NCBI GenBank assembly: GCA_021776565.1
Contig: JAJFFQ010000016.1
Location: forward strand, 1 to 64,000
DNA from: Robiginitomaculum sp.
Lineage (GTDB): Bacteria > Pseudomonadota > Alphaproteobacteria > Caulobacterales > Maricaulaceae
Length of the DNA: 64,000 nucleotides
Direction: 5' to 3'
In this document: piece after piece, positions 17,202-26,087 of the stretch
Layout of the letters: every line of letters starts with the position of its first letter
Numbering within the stretch: the stretch's first letter is position 1
Program-made: the position numbers and the translations under genes
Notes under the pieces: model-generated
What the model was told of the DNA's origin: nothing
The model's input: only the letters and a program-made list of their open reading frames with translations
The model's database searches: none

Positions 17202-18179
17202 TCAGGACGAAACAAGGACGAGCTTGCCCTTGGCTTCGCGATTGGCCAGTGCATCAAAGCCTTGCATGAAATCTTCCAGCGCATAGCGTTTGGTCACCGT
17301 TGCCTTGATTTTACCCTGGGCAAACATATCAAAAATTTCTGCCATGTTCTGTACATGGGCCGCCGGATCACGCATGGCCCATGCGCCCCAGAATACACCA
17401 ACAATTGACGCTGTTTTGAGAAGCACCAGATTAAGCGGTATTTTGGGAATATCGCCCGCTGCAAAACCGATAACCAGATAACGTCCTTTCCAGCTGATAG
17501 CGCGCAAGGCCGGTTCTGCGTATTTGCCTCCAACAGGATCATAGATCACGTCGGCACCCTTGCCGCCGGTGGCATCCTTGATGGCAGCTTTCAGGTCTTC
17601 TTTTTCGTAATTTATCAAACTGTCAGCACCATGCGCTTTGGTCAGCGTCAGCTTCTCATCTGTACTGGCCGCCGCAATCACCTTTGCGCCCATGGCAACA
17701 CCCAGTTCAACCGCCGCAAGACCAACACCGCCCGCCGCACCCAATACAGCCAGAGTTTCACCTGCTTGCAAATTGGCCCGCTGTTTCAAGGCATAATATG
17801 AGGTCGCATAGGTGGTGGTAATCCCCGCACCCACATCAAAGTCCATGCCTTCGGGCAGACGCGCCAAGGCCTCCTGTGCCACCACAATTTTTTGCGCAAA
17901 AGCGCCATTCATGGCATAGGCAATCACCCGGTCACCAATGTCATAGCGCGTCACGCCTTCGCCAAGCGCACTAATGACACCGGCACATTCCGCACCCGGG
18001 ACAAATGGCGTGGGCGGTTTCATTTGATATAGACCCTGTACCAGTAACAGGTCTGGAAAATTCATCCCTGCTGCACGCACATCGATAAGCACCTGACCGG
18101 GGCCGGGTGCCGGGTCATCCATGTCCTCAAGGGCAAGATCACGGTAATTTCCGTATGCTTTGCAAATGACCGCCTTCAT
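17202..18179 (-). CDS. zinc-independent MDR oxidoreductase (NADPH:quinone reductase-like)
   Basis: A 325-residue medium-chain dehydrogenase. The N-terminal GroES-like domain has NFPDLLLVQGLYQMKP and PGAECAGVI but lacks the catalytic-zinc Cys/His set, placing it with quinone oxidoreductases and enoyl reductases. The NADPH motif GAAGGVGLAAVELG is present. The ATG overlaps the upstream SDR stop (ATGA); the frame stays open 37 codons further upstream inside that gene. It is probably the last of the acyl-CoA catabolic operon and may reduce an enoyl-CoA or quinone. Confidence 0.88.
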   Translation of the reverse strand: MKAVICKAYGNYRDLALEDMDDPAPGPGQVLIDVRAAGMNFPDLLLVQGLYQMKPPTPFVPGAECAGVISALGEGVTRYDIGDRVIAYAMNGAFAQKIVVAQEALARLPEGMDFDVGAGITTTYATSYYALKQRANLQAGETLAVLGAAGGVGLAAVELGVAMGAKVIAAASTDEKLTLTKAHGADSLINYEKEDLKAAIKDATGGKGADVIYDPVGGKYAEPALRAISWKGRYLVIGFAAGDIPKIPLNLVLLKTASIVGVFWGAWAMRDPAAHVQNMAEIFDMFAQGKIKATVTKRYALEDFMQGFDALANREAKGKLVLVSS

Positions 18180-19099
18180 CGTTTCAAATCCAGGCCGAGC
18201 GCCTTGCTGGCCTTTTCCAGAAACTTCATCGATTGTTGCGCGCCCATGGTATATTCCTCGGCACCCTCCGGGGCAGTAATGGCATCCCACTGGGCAGCAA
18301 TATTTTCAGGGGACTGATCCTCCGGTTTGAGATAAATTCCGGGTGTTTCTGTGATCCTGGCGCACGCATACCCGCCAGAACCTGCAGCCAGAATGGTGCG
18401 CTTTGGCCCATCCTCGCTCACCAGATAGATCAGACCCGCCGAAACAGACTCGGGCGTCATCACGTCCAGCACTTCTTGCGGCATGATGTCTTCTGTCATG
18501 CGCGTTCCGGCAACCGGGGACAGGGCGTTGACGCGTATGTCATACTTGGCACCTTCCAGATGAAGCGTATTCATAAAACCCACCAAACCCAGTTTGGCAG
18601 CGCCATAATTAGCCTGACCAAAGTTCCCATACAGCCCGGATGATGATGTGGTCATGGCGATACGGCCATATCCCTGCTCACGCATGATCTCCCACACGGC
18701 CCTGGTGCAATTGACCGATCCCATGAGGTGCACATCAACGACGCTTTGAAAATCTAAAATGCCCATTTTAAGAAAAGTTTTGTCGCGCAATATACCGGCA
18801 TTATTGACCAGAATATCAACCCGACCCCATAGTTTCATGGCCTCAGCGACCATGGCGTTAACTTCATCTGCATTGGTTACATTGGCACCGTTGGCAATGG
18901 CTTCGCCGCCCGCCGCCTTGATCTGCGCCACCACAGTCTCGGCGGCAGATAATGAGCCACCCGTACCATCACGGGCACCGCCCAGATCGTTGACCACCAC
19001 CTTGGCACCTCGTGCGGCCAGTCCCAGTGCATGGGTGCGTCCAAGACCATTTCCCGCCCCGGTGACAATCGCCACCCTGTTATCAAATCGTATGCTCAT
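18176..19099 (-). CDS. SDR of the multifunctional beta-oxidation type (3-hydroxyacyl-CoA dehydrogenase-like)
   Basis: A 307-residue short-chain dehydrogenase resembling the dehydrogenase part of peroxisomal multifunctional enzyme type 2. The cofactor motif VTGAGNGLGRTHALGLAARG and the acidic VVNDLGG are followed by NNAGILRDKTFLKM, Ser of TTSSSGLYGNFGQ and the YGAAK catalytic Tyr-Lys. The long C-terminal extension is typical of that subgroup. It would oxidise (3R)-hydroxyacyl-CoA with NAD. Partner genes in the operon (MaoC hydratase, acyl-CoA dehydrogenases) supply the other steps. Confidence 0.9.
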   Translation of the reverse strand: MSIRFDNRVAIVTGAGNGLGRTHALGLAARGAKVVVNDLGGARDGTGGSLSAAETVVAQIKAAGGEAIANGANVTNADEVNAMVAEAMKLWGRVDILVNNAGILRDKTFLKMGILDFQSVVDVHLMGSVNCTRAVWEIMREQGYGRIAMTTSSSGLYGNFGQANYGAAKLGLVGFMNTLHLEGAKYDIRVNALSPVAGTRMTEDIMPQEVLDVMTPESVSAGLIYLVSEDGPKRTILAAGSGGYACARITETPGIYLKPEDQSPENIAAQWDAITAPEGAEEYTMGAQQSMKFLEKASKALGLDLKR

Positions 19100-19127
19100 G
19101 TTCTTGTCCTTTTGTCATATTCTCATA

Positions 19128-19171
19128 ACCCCCTCATCCTGAGCTTGTCGAAGGATGAGGGATAAAAAGAG
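19128..19171. repeat. cttcgacaagctcagg-type palindromic repeat within operon
   Basis: ccccctcatcctgagcttgtcgaaggatgagggataaaaagag forms a hairpin through cctcatcct/aggatgagg. The core is the tcctgagcttgtcgaagga word also seen near 116-135 and 4930-4950, and its gataaaaagag tail matches the tail of the repeat at 55876-55929. It fills the gap between two operon genes. Confidence 0.75.
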
Positions 19172-19176
19172 TAAAC

Positions 19177-19638
19177 CTACCCGGTAAAACTCATCCCCAG
19201 CCATTCGGCGACCAAAGCAGGCTTGTCAGCGCCTTCAATTTCAATGCTAACCATATAGGTCACCAGAAACTGGCCGGGCTTCTTTTCTACAACGTCCTTG
19301 ATGGTTGCAGCGGCACGTATTTTTGAATTAACCACCACCGGGTTCAAAAACCGCAAACTGTTAAAACCATAATTCACCCCCATGACGATATTTTCAGGGA
19401 TCAGGGTCAGATCTTTCATCAAATACGGCAACATCGAGAGGGTCAAAAACCCGTGGGCGATAGTGCCGCCAAACGGAGTTTTGGCTGCTGCCTCAACGTC
19501 AACATGGATAAACTGGTGATCCAGTGTTGCATCGGCAAATGTATTGATGCGATCCTGATCGATTGTAAACCAGTCCGAATGACCCAAATCCTTGCCATTG
19601 GCGGCCAGAAGCTCTTCTTTTGAAACGATTTTTACCAT
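19177..19638 (-). CDS. MaoC-like (R)-specific enoyl-CoA hydratase
   Basis: A 153-residue single hot-dog domain. The hydratase-2 motif with catalytic Asp and His is visible in FADATLDHQFIHVDVEAA and GGTIAHGFLTLSML. It would hydrate trans-2-enoyl-CoA to (3R)-hydroxyacyl-CoA, matching the SDR encoded directly downstream. The ATG at 19638 follows AAGGA; a longer open frame runs back into the upstream SDR and is not credible. It lies 10 bp after that SDR. Confidence 0.92.
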   Translation of the reverse strand: MVKIVSKEELLAANGKDLGHSDWFTIDQDRINTFADATLDHQFIHVDVEAAAKTPFGGTIAHGFLTLSMLPYLMKDLTLIPENIVMGVNYGFNSLRFLNPVVVNSKIRAAATIKDVVEKKPGQFLVTYMVSIEIEGADKPALVAEWLGMSFTG

Positions 19639-19648
19639 TTTTTTTCCT

Positions 19649-20443
19649 TCACGGTTTTGCGGACATGCCGCCATCAAGCGGAATGATTGCGCCGTTAACA
19701 TAGGCACCGGCACGGCTGCATAAAAACTGTAATACCCCGGCCACATCATCAGGCTCACCCAGACGGCCAAGTGGCACATCGGCACGTGCCAAAGCAGCCA
19801 GCTCTTCATTTTCGGTAACAAAAGCCATCATCCGCGAGGGAAATGGCCCCGGCGCAATGGCATTGACGGTAATATTACGCGCCGCCAGCTCGTTCGAGAG
19901 AACTTTGGTCAGATGATGCACTGCCGCCTTTGATGCGGTGTAGGAATAGGCATTATTGCCCACCGCCCGGGTGCCAACAATAGAGCCAACATTAACAATT
20001 CGTGCCGGATCAGCCACGCTTGCAGACTTTTCAAGCAAGGGTAGCAAGGCCTGGGTTAGCATAAATACGCCGGTGACATTGACATTCATGATCTTGTCCC
20101 AGCCCGAGCGTGGAAATTGCCCCATGGGGGCACCCCAGGTGGCACCGGCATTGTTCATCAAAATATCCAGCTTGTCAGTACGGGCCGAAACTGCCGCTTC
20201 CACCGCTGCAATGCCTTCATCAGATGAAAGGTCAGCCGCAAACCCGTGTGCCGCTTCACGGCCAAGCTCTTCGTTAATGACCGCTGCTGCGCCCTCGCAT
20301 ACTGCACCCTTGCGAGACGCAATCATGACCGTGCACCTGGCAGAGGCAAAAGCCCGAGCGGCCATCAGGCCAATGCCCGATGCGCCGCCGGTTACAAGAA
20401 CTGTTTTTCCTGCAATATCAAATAGTTTTGACATTAACTTCAT
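19649..20443 (-). CDS. short-chain dehydrogenase/reductase
   Basis: A 264-residue classical SDR: VLVTGGASGIGLMAARAFAS cofactor motif, NNAGATWGAP, catalytic Ser of VNVGSIVGTRAV and YSYTASKAA. It resembles RhlG/2,4-dienoyl or 3-oxoacyl reductases; the exact substrate is unclear. The first ATG overlaps the stop of the upstream acyl-CoA dehydrogenase gene (ATGA); a second ATG three codons later has better AAGG spacing, so the start is ambiguous. It belongs to the acyl-CoA operon. Confidence 0.88.
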   Translation of the reverse strand: MKLMSKLFDIAGKTVLVTGGASGIGLMAARAFASARCTVMIASRKGAVCEGAAAVINEELGREAAHGFAADLSSDEGIAAVEAAVSARTDKLDILMNNAGATWGAPMGQFPRSGWDKIMNVNVTGVFMLTQALLPLLEKSASVADPARIVNVGSIVGTRAVGNNAYSYTASKAAVHHLTKVLSNELAARNITVNAIAPGPFPSRMMAFVTENEELAALARADVPLGRLGEPDDVAGVLQFLCSRAGAYVNGAIIPLDGGMSAKP

Positions 20444-21675
20444 ACCTTTTCATTGACATATTGGCGCAATTCCTGACGGGCGACTTGCATACGGTGCACC
20501 GCATCCGGGCCATCGGCAAAACGCAAAGTGCGCAGCGCCGTCCACATGCCAGCCAATGGTGTATCCTGGCTAACACCAAAACCACCGTGCATCTGCATGG
20601 CTTCATCCACCACTTGTAATGCCACACTGGGTGCCGCCACCTTAATCATGGAAATAAACGTCTGCGCCTCTTTTACGCCCCGGGTATCCATCATCCAGGC
20701 CGCTTTCAGGCATAACAGCCGAGCCTGTTCAATCTCGATGCGGCAATTGGCAATAATATCGTAATTTGCCCCAAGTTTTGCCAAAGGACGCCCGAAGGCT
20801 ATGCGGCTGACGGATCGCTTGCACAGAAGTTCCAGCGCCCGTTCTGCCTGGCCGATCGCACGCATACAATGGTGAATACGGCCAGGGCCAAGACGCCCCT
20901 GCGCGACTTCAAAGCCGCGCCCCGGCCCGGCAATCATGTGATCTTCGGGAACTTTCACATCGGTAAAGCGCAAGTGCATATGTCCATGGGGGGCATCATC
21001 GGCGCCAAAAATGGTCATGGCGCGCAGACTTTCCAGCCCCGGCGTATCGGCGGGAACCAGGATCATTGAATGTTGCGCATGGCGCGGCCCATCGGGGTTG
21101 GTTTTGACCATAACAATATGAATTTTACAGCGCGGGTCGCCCGCGCCTGATGACCAGACTTTTTCACCATTCATCACCCAATAACCGTCTTTTAGAACAG
21201 CCGGCATACAAATATTGGTAGCATCCGATGAGGCCACATCTGGCTCGGTCATGACATAGGCAGAGCGAATTTTGCCCTCAAGCAATGGTTTTAACCATTT
21301 TTCCTTTTGCTCTTTCGTGCCATAACGTTCAATCACCTCCATATTGCCGGTATCCGGCGCGGCACAGTTAAACACCTCTGGCGCCAGATGTGACCAACCC
21401 ATTTCCTCAGCCAGATGAGCATATTCCACCGTACTGAGACCATAACCACGTTTTGAATCCGTTAGCCAGAAATTCCACAAGCCTTTTTTACGTGCCTTGG
21501 CCTTCAGGCCTTCGCGAATTTCCTCCTGCCGGGGCGTAAAGACAAAGCGTTCGCCGCCAGGGGCTGTGCCAACTTGCGCAAAGTATTCCTCCTCCAGCGG
21601 CATGATGTCGTTTCGCACCATGGCGCGAACCTGATCCAGCAATGGTTGAACTTTCTTTGAAATCCCTAAATCCAT
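20440..21675 (-). CDS. acyl-CoA dehydrogenase, ACAD10/11 (LvaC)-like
   Basis: A 411-residue FAD-dependent acyl-CoA dehydrogenase. Flavin and substrate motifs include MTEPDVASSDATN, GEKVWSSGAGDPRCKI and QMHGGFGVSQDTPLA. The C-terminal FADGPDAVH matches the ADGPDEVH-type ending I associate with ACAD11. ACAD10/11 and bacterial LvaC act with an aminoglycoside-phosphotransferase-like kinase on 4-hydroxyacyl-CoA; such a kinase gene is in this operon (24159-25217). I chose the ATG at 21675 after GGGGA; a TTG two codons upstream overlaps the previous stop. Confidence 0.88.
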   Translation of the reverse strand: MDLGISKKVQPLLDQVRAMVRNDIMPLEEEYFAQVGTAPGGERFVFTPRQEEIREGLKAKARKKGLWNFWLTDSKRGYGLSTVEYAHLAEEMGWSHLAPEVFNCAAPDTGNMEVIERYGTKEQKEKWLKPLLEGKIRSAYVMTEPDVASSDATNICMPAVLKDGYWVMNGEKVWSSGAGDPRCKIHIVMVKTNPDGPRHAQHSMILVPADTPGLESLRAMTIFGADDAPHGHMHLRFTDVKVPEDHMIAGPGRGFEVAQGRLGPGRIHHCMRAIGQAERALELLCKRSVSRIAFGRPLAKLGANYDIIANCRIEIEQARLLCLKAAWMMDTRGVKEAQTFISMIKVAAPSVALQVVDEAMQMHGGFGVSQDTPLAGMWTALRTLRFADGPDAVHRMQVARQELRQYVNEKV

Positions 21676-21677
21676 AA

Positions 21678-22814
21678 TCAAAATCCCCGTAAACTGGCCA
21701 GCCTGTCGGCCTGAAAGGCGTAATCGCCCAGAAGTTCCTGTGCTGCGCGAATACGCTTCATATAAAACCCGATATCAAATTCATCGGTCATGCCAATACC
21801 GCCGTGCATTTGCACCGCCTCATTGGCCGCCAGAATAGCCACCTCTCCCGCCTTGGCTTTGGCCAGCGCCGCACCGGCCCCAGCCATAGTCGGAGCATCA
21901 GCAAACATTTGCAAGGCTTTCAGCACCGCTGATTTGACCAGTTCAATCTCGGAATACAAATGTGCCGAGCGATGTTGCAATCCCTGGAACGTGCCCACAA
22001 TGGTACCGAATTGCTTGCGCTCCTTGAGATAATCCACGGTCATGTCAAAGCTTTGCTCTGCTGCCCCCAGCATCTCTGCCGCAAGGCCGGTGCGCCCAAC
22101 ATTCAACACGCTTTCCAGTAAGCCAAACCCTTCATCCAGCGTGCCAATAAGCGCATCCCCGGCCACATCAACATCGTCAAAGGCATTCAAGGCATAATTG
22201 CGCGAATCCAGCAGTTTGGTGCGCAAAGATGATAGCCCCTCGGTATCTTTTTCAACAATAAACAATGATATACCCGCCTCATCGCCCGGCTCACCAGAGG
22301 TGCGCGCCGCCACAATCAGGGCATCGGCATCAAATCCGTCAATGACATAGGCTTTGCTGCCATTCAGGCGATACCCATTGCCGTAAGCTTCTGCCTTCAG
22401 TGCGGTTTTGGCCGGGTCATGCTTGACGCCTTCATCCACGGCCATAGCGATAATGCTTTTGCCTTCGGCTATGGCGGGCAACCATTTCTGTTTTTGTTCC
22501 TCGCTACCCGCACGCAACGCCGTCACCGCCATCATCGCGGTGCTGATAAACGGTGAAGCGGTCAAATTACGGCCCATTTCCTGAACAATTAACCCGGCAC
22601 CCACCATGCCATAATCAATGCCACCATATTCCTCTGGCACCAAAATGCCTGCCCAGCCCATCTGCGCCATCTCGGCCCAAAGCGCCCGTGACCAGCCCAG
22701 TGGATCATCCTCATCACGTAATTTACGCAAAGCCGCCACAGGTGCCTTGTCGGCCAGAAACCCCCTTGCCGCATCACGCAGCATGTCGTCTTCTTCGTTT
22801 AGTACAAGTGCCAT
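21678..22814 (-). CDS. acyl-CoA dehydrogenase (FadE-like, small type)
   Basis: A 378-residue acyl-CoA dehydrogenase that should introduce a 2,3-double bond into an acyl-CoA with electrons passing to ETF. It has the N-terminal helical domain (LNEEDDMLRDAARGFLADKA), the central beta domain and the C-terminal RKQFGTIVGTFQGLQHR and MHGGIGMTDEFDIGFYMKR. It pairs with the adjacent 396-residue paralogue; such pairs often form alpha2beta2 heterotetramers in steroid or branched-chain catabolism (known for several actinobacterial FadE pairs; inferred here). AGGGA precedes the ATG. Confidence 0.9.
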   Translation of the reverse strand: MALVLNEEDDMLRDAARGFLADKAPVAALRKLRDEDDPLGWSRALWAEMAQMGWAGILVPEEYGGIDYGMVGAGLIVQEMGRNLTASPFISTAMMAVTALRAGSEEQKQKWLPAIAEGKSIIAMAVDEGVKHDPAKTALKAEAYGNGYRLNGSKAYVIDGFDADALIVAARTSGEPGDEAGISLFIVEKDTEGLSSLRTKLLDSRNYALNAFDDVDVAGDALIGTLDEGFGLLESVLNVGRTGLAAEMLGAAEQSFDMTVDYLKERKQFGTIVGTFQGLQHRSAHLYSEIELVKSAVLKALQMFADAPTMAGAGAALAKAKAGEVAILAANEAVQMHGGIGMTDEFDIGFYMKRIRAAQELLGDYAFQADRLASLRGF

Positions 22815-22826
22815 AAAAGTTGTCCC

Positions 22827-24017
22827 TTATGAGGCTGGAAGCCCCAAAATGCGTTTGGAAATAATGTTTAGTTGCACCTCTGATGTGCCACCTTCAATGG
22901 AATTGCCCTTGGTGCGCAACCACGCCCTGGGCAATTCACCATCACGGGATTTTTCGCCCTCCCATTCCAGCCCCGCATGACCCTTTGAGGCCATAAGTAG
23001 CTCATATCGGCGCTTGTTCAGCTCGGTACCATAGTATTTGAGCATCGACGACCGCGCGCCAATGCCCTGCCCGGCTTTGGCCTCATCCTTCATGCGCTCC
23101 ATAGTCAGCATAAAGGCCCATCCATCAATTTCTGCACGTGCCAGATCGGCCCGTAAGGCGCTATCGGCCAGACGCCCTTGCGCATCCGTTCCCAGGCTAT
23201 CCACCGTAATCTGCCCAATTGAACGCCCGCCTATATCGCCGCCGCTGCCCGAATCGCCAATCATGGCGCGTTCATGGGTCAGCAGATATTTGGCGATGTC
23301 CCAGCCCTTGTTCAGTGTGCCAACAAGGTTTTCTTTTGGCACCTTGACCGCATCAAAAAATGTCTCGCAAAACGGCGAGCGACCAGAGATCAGAGTAATT
23401 GGTTTGACGGTAGCTCCCTTGCTCTGCATGTCAAAAAGGATAAACGAAATGCCGTTATGTTTTGGCACGTCACGATCCGTACGCACCAGACAGAAAATCC
23501 AGTCGGCCTTGTCTGCGTAGGATGTCCAGACCTTTTGCCCGGTAATTTCATAAAAGTCGCCCTTGTCCTCGCAACGGGTTTGCAAGCTCGCCAGGTCTGA
23601 TCCGGCATTAGGCTCTGAATAACCCTGACACCAACGAATTTCACCGCGCACAATCTGTGGTAAATAATGTTTTTTCTGTTGCTCAGAGCCATACTTGAGA
23701 AGCGCCGGGCCAAGCATCCAGATGCCAAAACTCACCAGAGGGCTACGTGCCTTGATGGCTGCCATTTCCTCTTTGAGGATTTTGGCTTGTTCGCGTGTTA
23801 AACCGCCACCGCCATACTCGATTGGCCATTCGGGCGCTGTCCACCCCTTGGCCCCGGCACGTTCCATCCACAATTTTTGTTCATCGCAGGTAAACACCGC
23901 ATTACGCCCACCCCAACAGGCATCGGCTTCACTTCGCATGGGTTTGCGCATGGCGGCAGGGCAGTTTTCCTCCAGCCATGCACAAGTTTCCTTGCGAAAT
24001 TCTTCTAAATCACTCAA
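22827..24017 (-). CDS. acyl-CoA dehydrogenase (FadE-like), TTG start
   Basis: A 396-residue acyl-CoA dehydrogenase. Visible motifs are the flavin region WCQGYSEPNAGSDLASLQTR, GQKVWTSYADKADW and the C-terminal EGGTSEVQLNIISKRILGLP. The first codon is TTG, seven bases after AAGGAGAG, and no nearer ATG fits. It lies 12 bp upstream of the 378-residue paralogue, with which it may form a heteromer. The upstream 141-bp gap to the kinase gene contains a repeat element, which may divide the operon or add RNA stability. Confidence 0.9.
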   Translation of the reverse strand: MSDLEEFRKETCAWLEENCPAAMRKPMRSEADACWGGRNAVFTCDEQKLWMERAGAKGWTAPEWPIEYGGGGLTREQAKILKEEMAAIKARSPLVSFGIWMLGPALLKYGSEQQKKHYLPQIVRGEIRWCQGYSEPNAGSDLASLQTRCEDKGDFYEITGQKVWTSYADKADWIFCLVRTDRDVPKHNGISFILFDMQSKGATVKPITLISGRSPFCETFFDAVKVPKENLVGTLNKGWDIAKYLLTHERAMIGDSGSGGDIGGRSIGQITVDSLGTDAQGRLADSALRADLARAEIDGWAFMLTMERMKDEAKAGQGIGARSSMLKYYGTELNKRRYELLMASKGHAGLEWEGEKSRDGELPRAWLRTKGNSIEGGTSEVQLNIISKRILGLPAS

Positions 24018-24050
24018 TTTGTCTCTCCTTTAGAAACATCCAAAAAAACT

Positions 24051-24132
24051 GTCATTACCGGGCTTGTCCCGGTAATCCAGTCATGGTGACAGGACGAAAT
24101 ACTGGATTACCCGAATAAATCGGGTAATGACA
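24051..24132. repeat. dispersed 82-bp family element inside the operon
   Basis: An 82-bp element of the form gtcattaccgg..ggtaatccag, spacer, ctggattaccc..gggtaatgaca. It has the same length and layout as 51649-51730. It lies between the kinase-like gene and the acyl-CoA dehydrogenase genes, on the transcribed strand of the operon. Confidence 0.85.
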
Positions 24133-24158
24133 GCAAGGTCTGTTCAACTCAGACACAC

Positions 24159-25217
24159 TCATGATTTTTCAATAACCGAACGGCAGTATTGCCCCAGGCC
24201 ATTTACACCCTTGGCAAAATTCGCAAAAGCAGCATTTTTGGTCTGCCCATGATAAAACCGATAATAAATTTGTTGCAAAATCACCGCAAGCCGCCAAATA
24301 CCATAAGCGTAATAGAACGAAAAGTTACTGACGTCACGACCTGTTTTTTGCGCATAATATTCAAGCACTTCTGCACGGTTCATCATGCCGGGCGCCCAAC
24401 TGGGCTGGCGCGCCAGTTCGCGCATGGATTGCGGGTCACCCGCCTCTGTCCAATAGGCCAGCGTATTGCCAAGATCCATAAGCGGATCACCCAGCGCCGA
24501 AATTTCCCAATCCAGCACAGCGCGGATTTCAAACGGGTTATTGGCGTCCAGGATCATGTTATCAATACGAAAATCACCATGCAAAATAGCTGGCGCGTGC
24601 TCCACCGCCGGGATATTATCTTTCAGCCATGCTCGCACATCGTCAAAGGCATCGACATCGGGGGTGCGCGCACGATCATAACGTCGATCCCACCCCATAA
24701 TCTGACGCTCAACATAGCCCTCTGGCTTGCCAAAATCGGCCAGACCCACAGCTTTATAATCTATGGCGTGCAATTCGATCAGCTTGTCGAAAAACGCCGT
24801 GCATAGTTTGCGCCCCTCAATCTCGCTCCACCCCCACTCTTTGGGAATATCACCTTTAATCAATACACCCTCGGCGCGTTCCATCACGTAAAATGGTGCG
24901 CCGATAATGCTGGTATCTTCAGTGTAATAGAAGGTTTCTGGAACCGCATAGACATCCTTGAGGGCGTTCATGATGCGGTATTCCCGGCCCATGTCATGAC
25001 CGGACTTTGGCTTGTCCCCGGCGGGTGGCCGGCGCAACACCAATGAGCGTCCCGGATAGTTTACCGCATAGGTCAGATTTGAAGCACCAGAGGGGTATTG
25101 ACGAATTGTCGGCGTGCCGGTCAGGCCATCAATATGCGCCTTCAGGCAGTCATCAACGGCATTTACGTCCAGTTCCTCACCCTTGCGCACTTCAATAGAG
25201 GTATTTTCAACGCTCAA
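24159..25217 (-). CDS. APH-family phosphotransferase (ACAD10 N-domain/LvaA-like kinase)
   Basis: A 352-residue aminoglycoside-phosphotransferase-fold kinase. Visible are the substrate-binding start SGASNLTYAVNYPGRSLVLRR, the Brenner motif LHGDFRIDNMILD and the metal motif DWEISALGDPLMDLG. In ACAD10/11 this domain is fused to an acyl-CoA dehydrogenase; in bacteria LvaA phosphorylates 4-hydroxyvaleryl-CoA. With acyl-CoA dehydrogenases in the same operon, an acyl-CoA rather than antibiotic substrate is likely. The start is TTG, overlapping the upstream SDR stop (TTGA) and preceded by GGAGG. Confidence 0.88.
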   Translation of the reverse strand: MSVENTSIEVRKGEELDVNAVDDCLKAHIDGLTGTPTIRQYPSGASNLTYAVNYPGRSLVLRRPPAGDKPKSGHDMGREYRIMNALKDVYAVPETFYYTEDTSIIGAPFYVMERAEGVLIKGDIPKEWGWSEIEGRKLCTAFFDKLIELHAIDYKAVGLADFGKPEGYVERQIMGWDRRYDRARTPDVDAFDDVRAWLKDNIPAVEHAPAILHGDFRIDNMILDANNPFEIRAVLDWEISALGDPLMDLGNTLAYWTEAGDPQSMRELARQPSWAPGMMNRAEVLEYYAQKTGRDVSNFSFYYAYGIWRLAVILQQIYYRFYHGQTKNAAFANFAKGVNGLGQYCRSVIEKS

Positions 25218-25981
25218 AGCAAGTATCCTCCATCCACAAGAATTTGCGCGCCGGTGGTATAAGATGCCTCATCAGAGGCCAGATACAATACCGCGCCGAC
25301 CATTTCTTCTGGTTGCGCCATACGGTTCATGGGCACATTCTCATCCAGCAGGGTTTTCAGGCCATCCTCATCAGCCTTGAAAACAGCGGTCATTTTCGTA
25401 TCGGTAAAGCCCGGCAAGATTGCATTAACGCGAATGTTGTTGCGGGCGTTTTCCTTGGCCAGCGCCTTGGTCATGTTTATCAGCGCCGCCTTGGTCATGG
25501 AATATACCGCCTGATTGAGGCCCGGTTCCACAGCATTGATCGATGAAATATTGACGATCGCACCACCCCCGCCTTCGCGCATCAGGGGAATCGCCTGCGC
25601 GCAAAAGAAAAACGGCCCCTTGAGATTGACCTCAATGGTTTTGTCAAATGCGCTCTCTGGTGTATCAATGCCTGGGCCAAAATACGGATTGGTCGCGGCA
25701 TTATTGACAAGAATATCCAGTTTTCCATGAGTGGTTCTAATGAGGTCAATGACGGCGGTAATTTGCTCCATATCGCCAGCATGGCAGGCCAATGCGTGGG
25801 CACTGCCGCCCGCATCAATAATGCCCTGTGCAACGGTGGAACACCCCTCCAGCTTGCGGCTGGCGCAAATCACATGCGCACCGCGTGCCGCCAGACCGTG
25901 CGCAATCGCCGCACCTATGCCGCGCGACGCCCCATTCACAAAGGCAATCTTGCCTGTAAAGTCAAAATTATAAAGTGGCAT
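25214..25981 (-). CDS. short-chain dehydrogenase/reductase
   Basis: A 255-residue classical SDR. The cofactor motif FVNGASRGIGAAIAHGLAARG, NNAATNPYFGP, catalytic Ser of VNISSINAVEPG and YSMTKAA are complete. AGGGGCGAG precedes the ATG. It is probably the first gene of the acyl-CoA operon. The neighbouring kinase and dehydrogenase suggest an oxidation of a hydroxy- or oxo-acyl intermediate. The substrate is unknown. Confidence 0.88.
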   Translation of the reverse strand: MPLYNFDFTGKIAFVNGASRGIGAAIAHGLAARGAHVICASRKLEGCSTVAQGIIDAGGSAHALACHAGDMEQITAVIDLIRTTHGKLDILVNNAATNPYFGPGIDTPESAFDKTIEVNLKGPFFFCAQAIPLMREGGGGAIVNISSINAVEPGLNQAVYSMTKAALINMTKALAKENARNNIRVNAILPGFTDTKMTAVFKADEDGLKTLLDENVPMNRMAQPEEMVGAVLYLASDEASYTTGAQILVDGGYLL

Positions 25982-26087
25982 ACTCGCCCCTGAGCAATTG
26001 TGCTAACAGTGTTCACTTTAGAGGGAACCTTTTGGGCTGCAAGTTTTTTTGCTAGCATAGGCAATCAGAAAACATCGGGAGGCAATT

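Noticed and set aside
24159-25217. Aminoglycoside resistance kinase
   Set aside because: The APH fold is shared, but the operon consists of acyl-CoA enzymes and the protein resembles the ACAD10-type kinase domain; resistance is unlikely.
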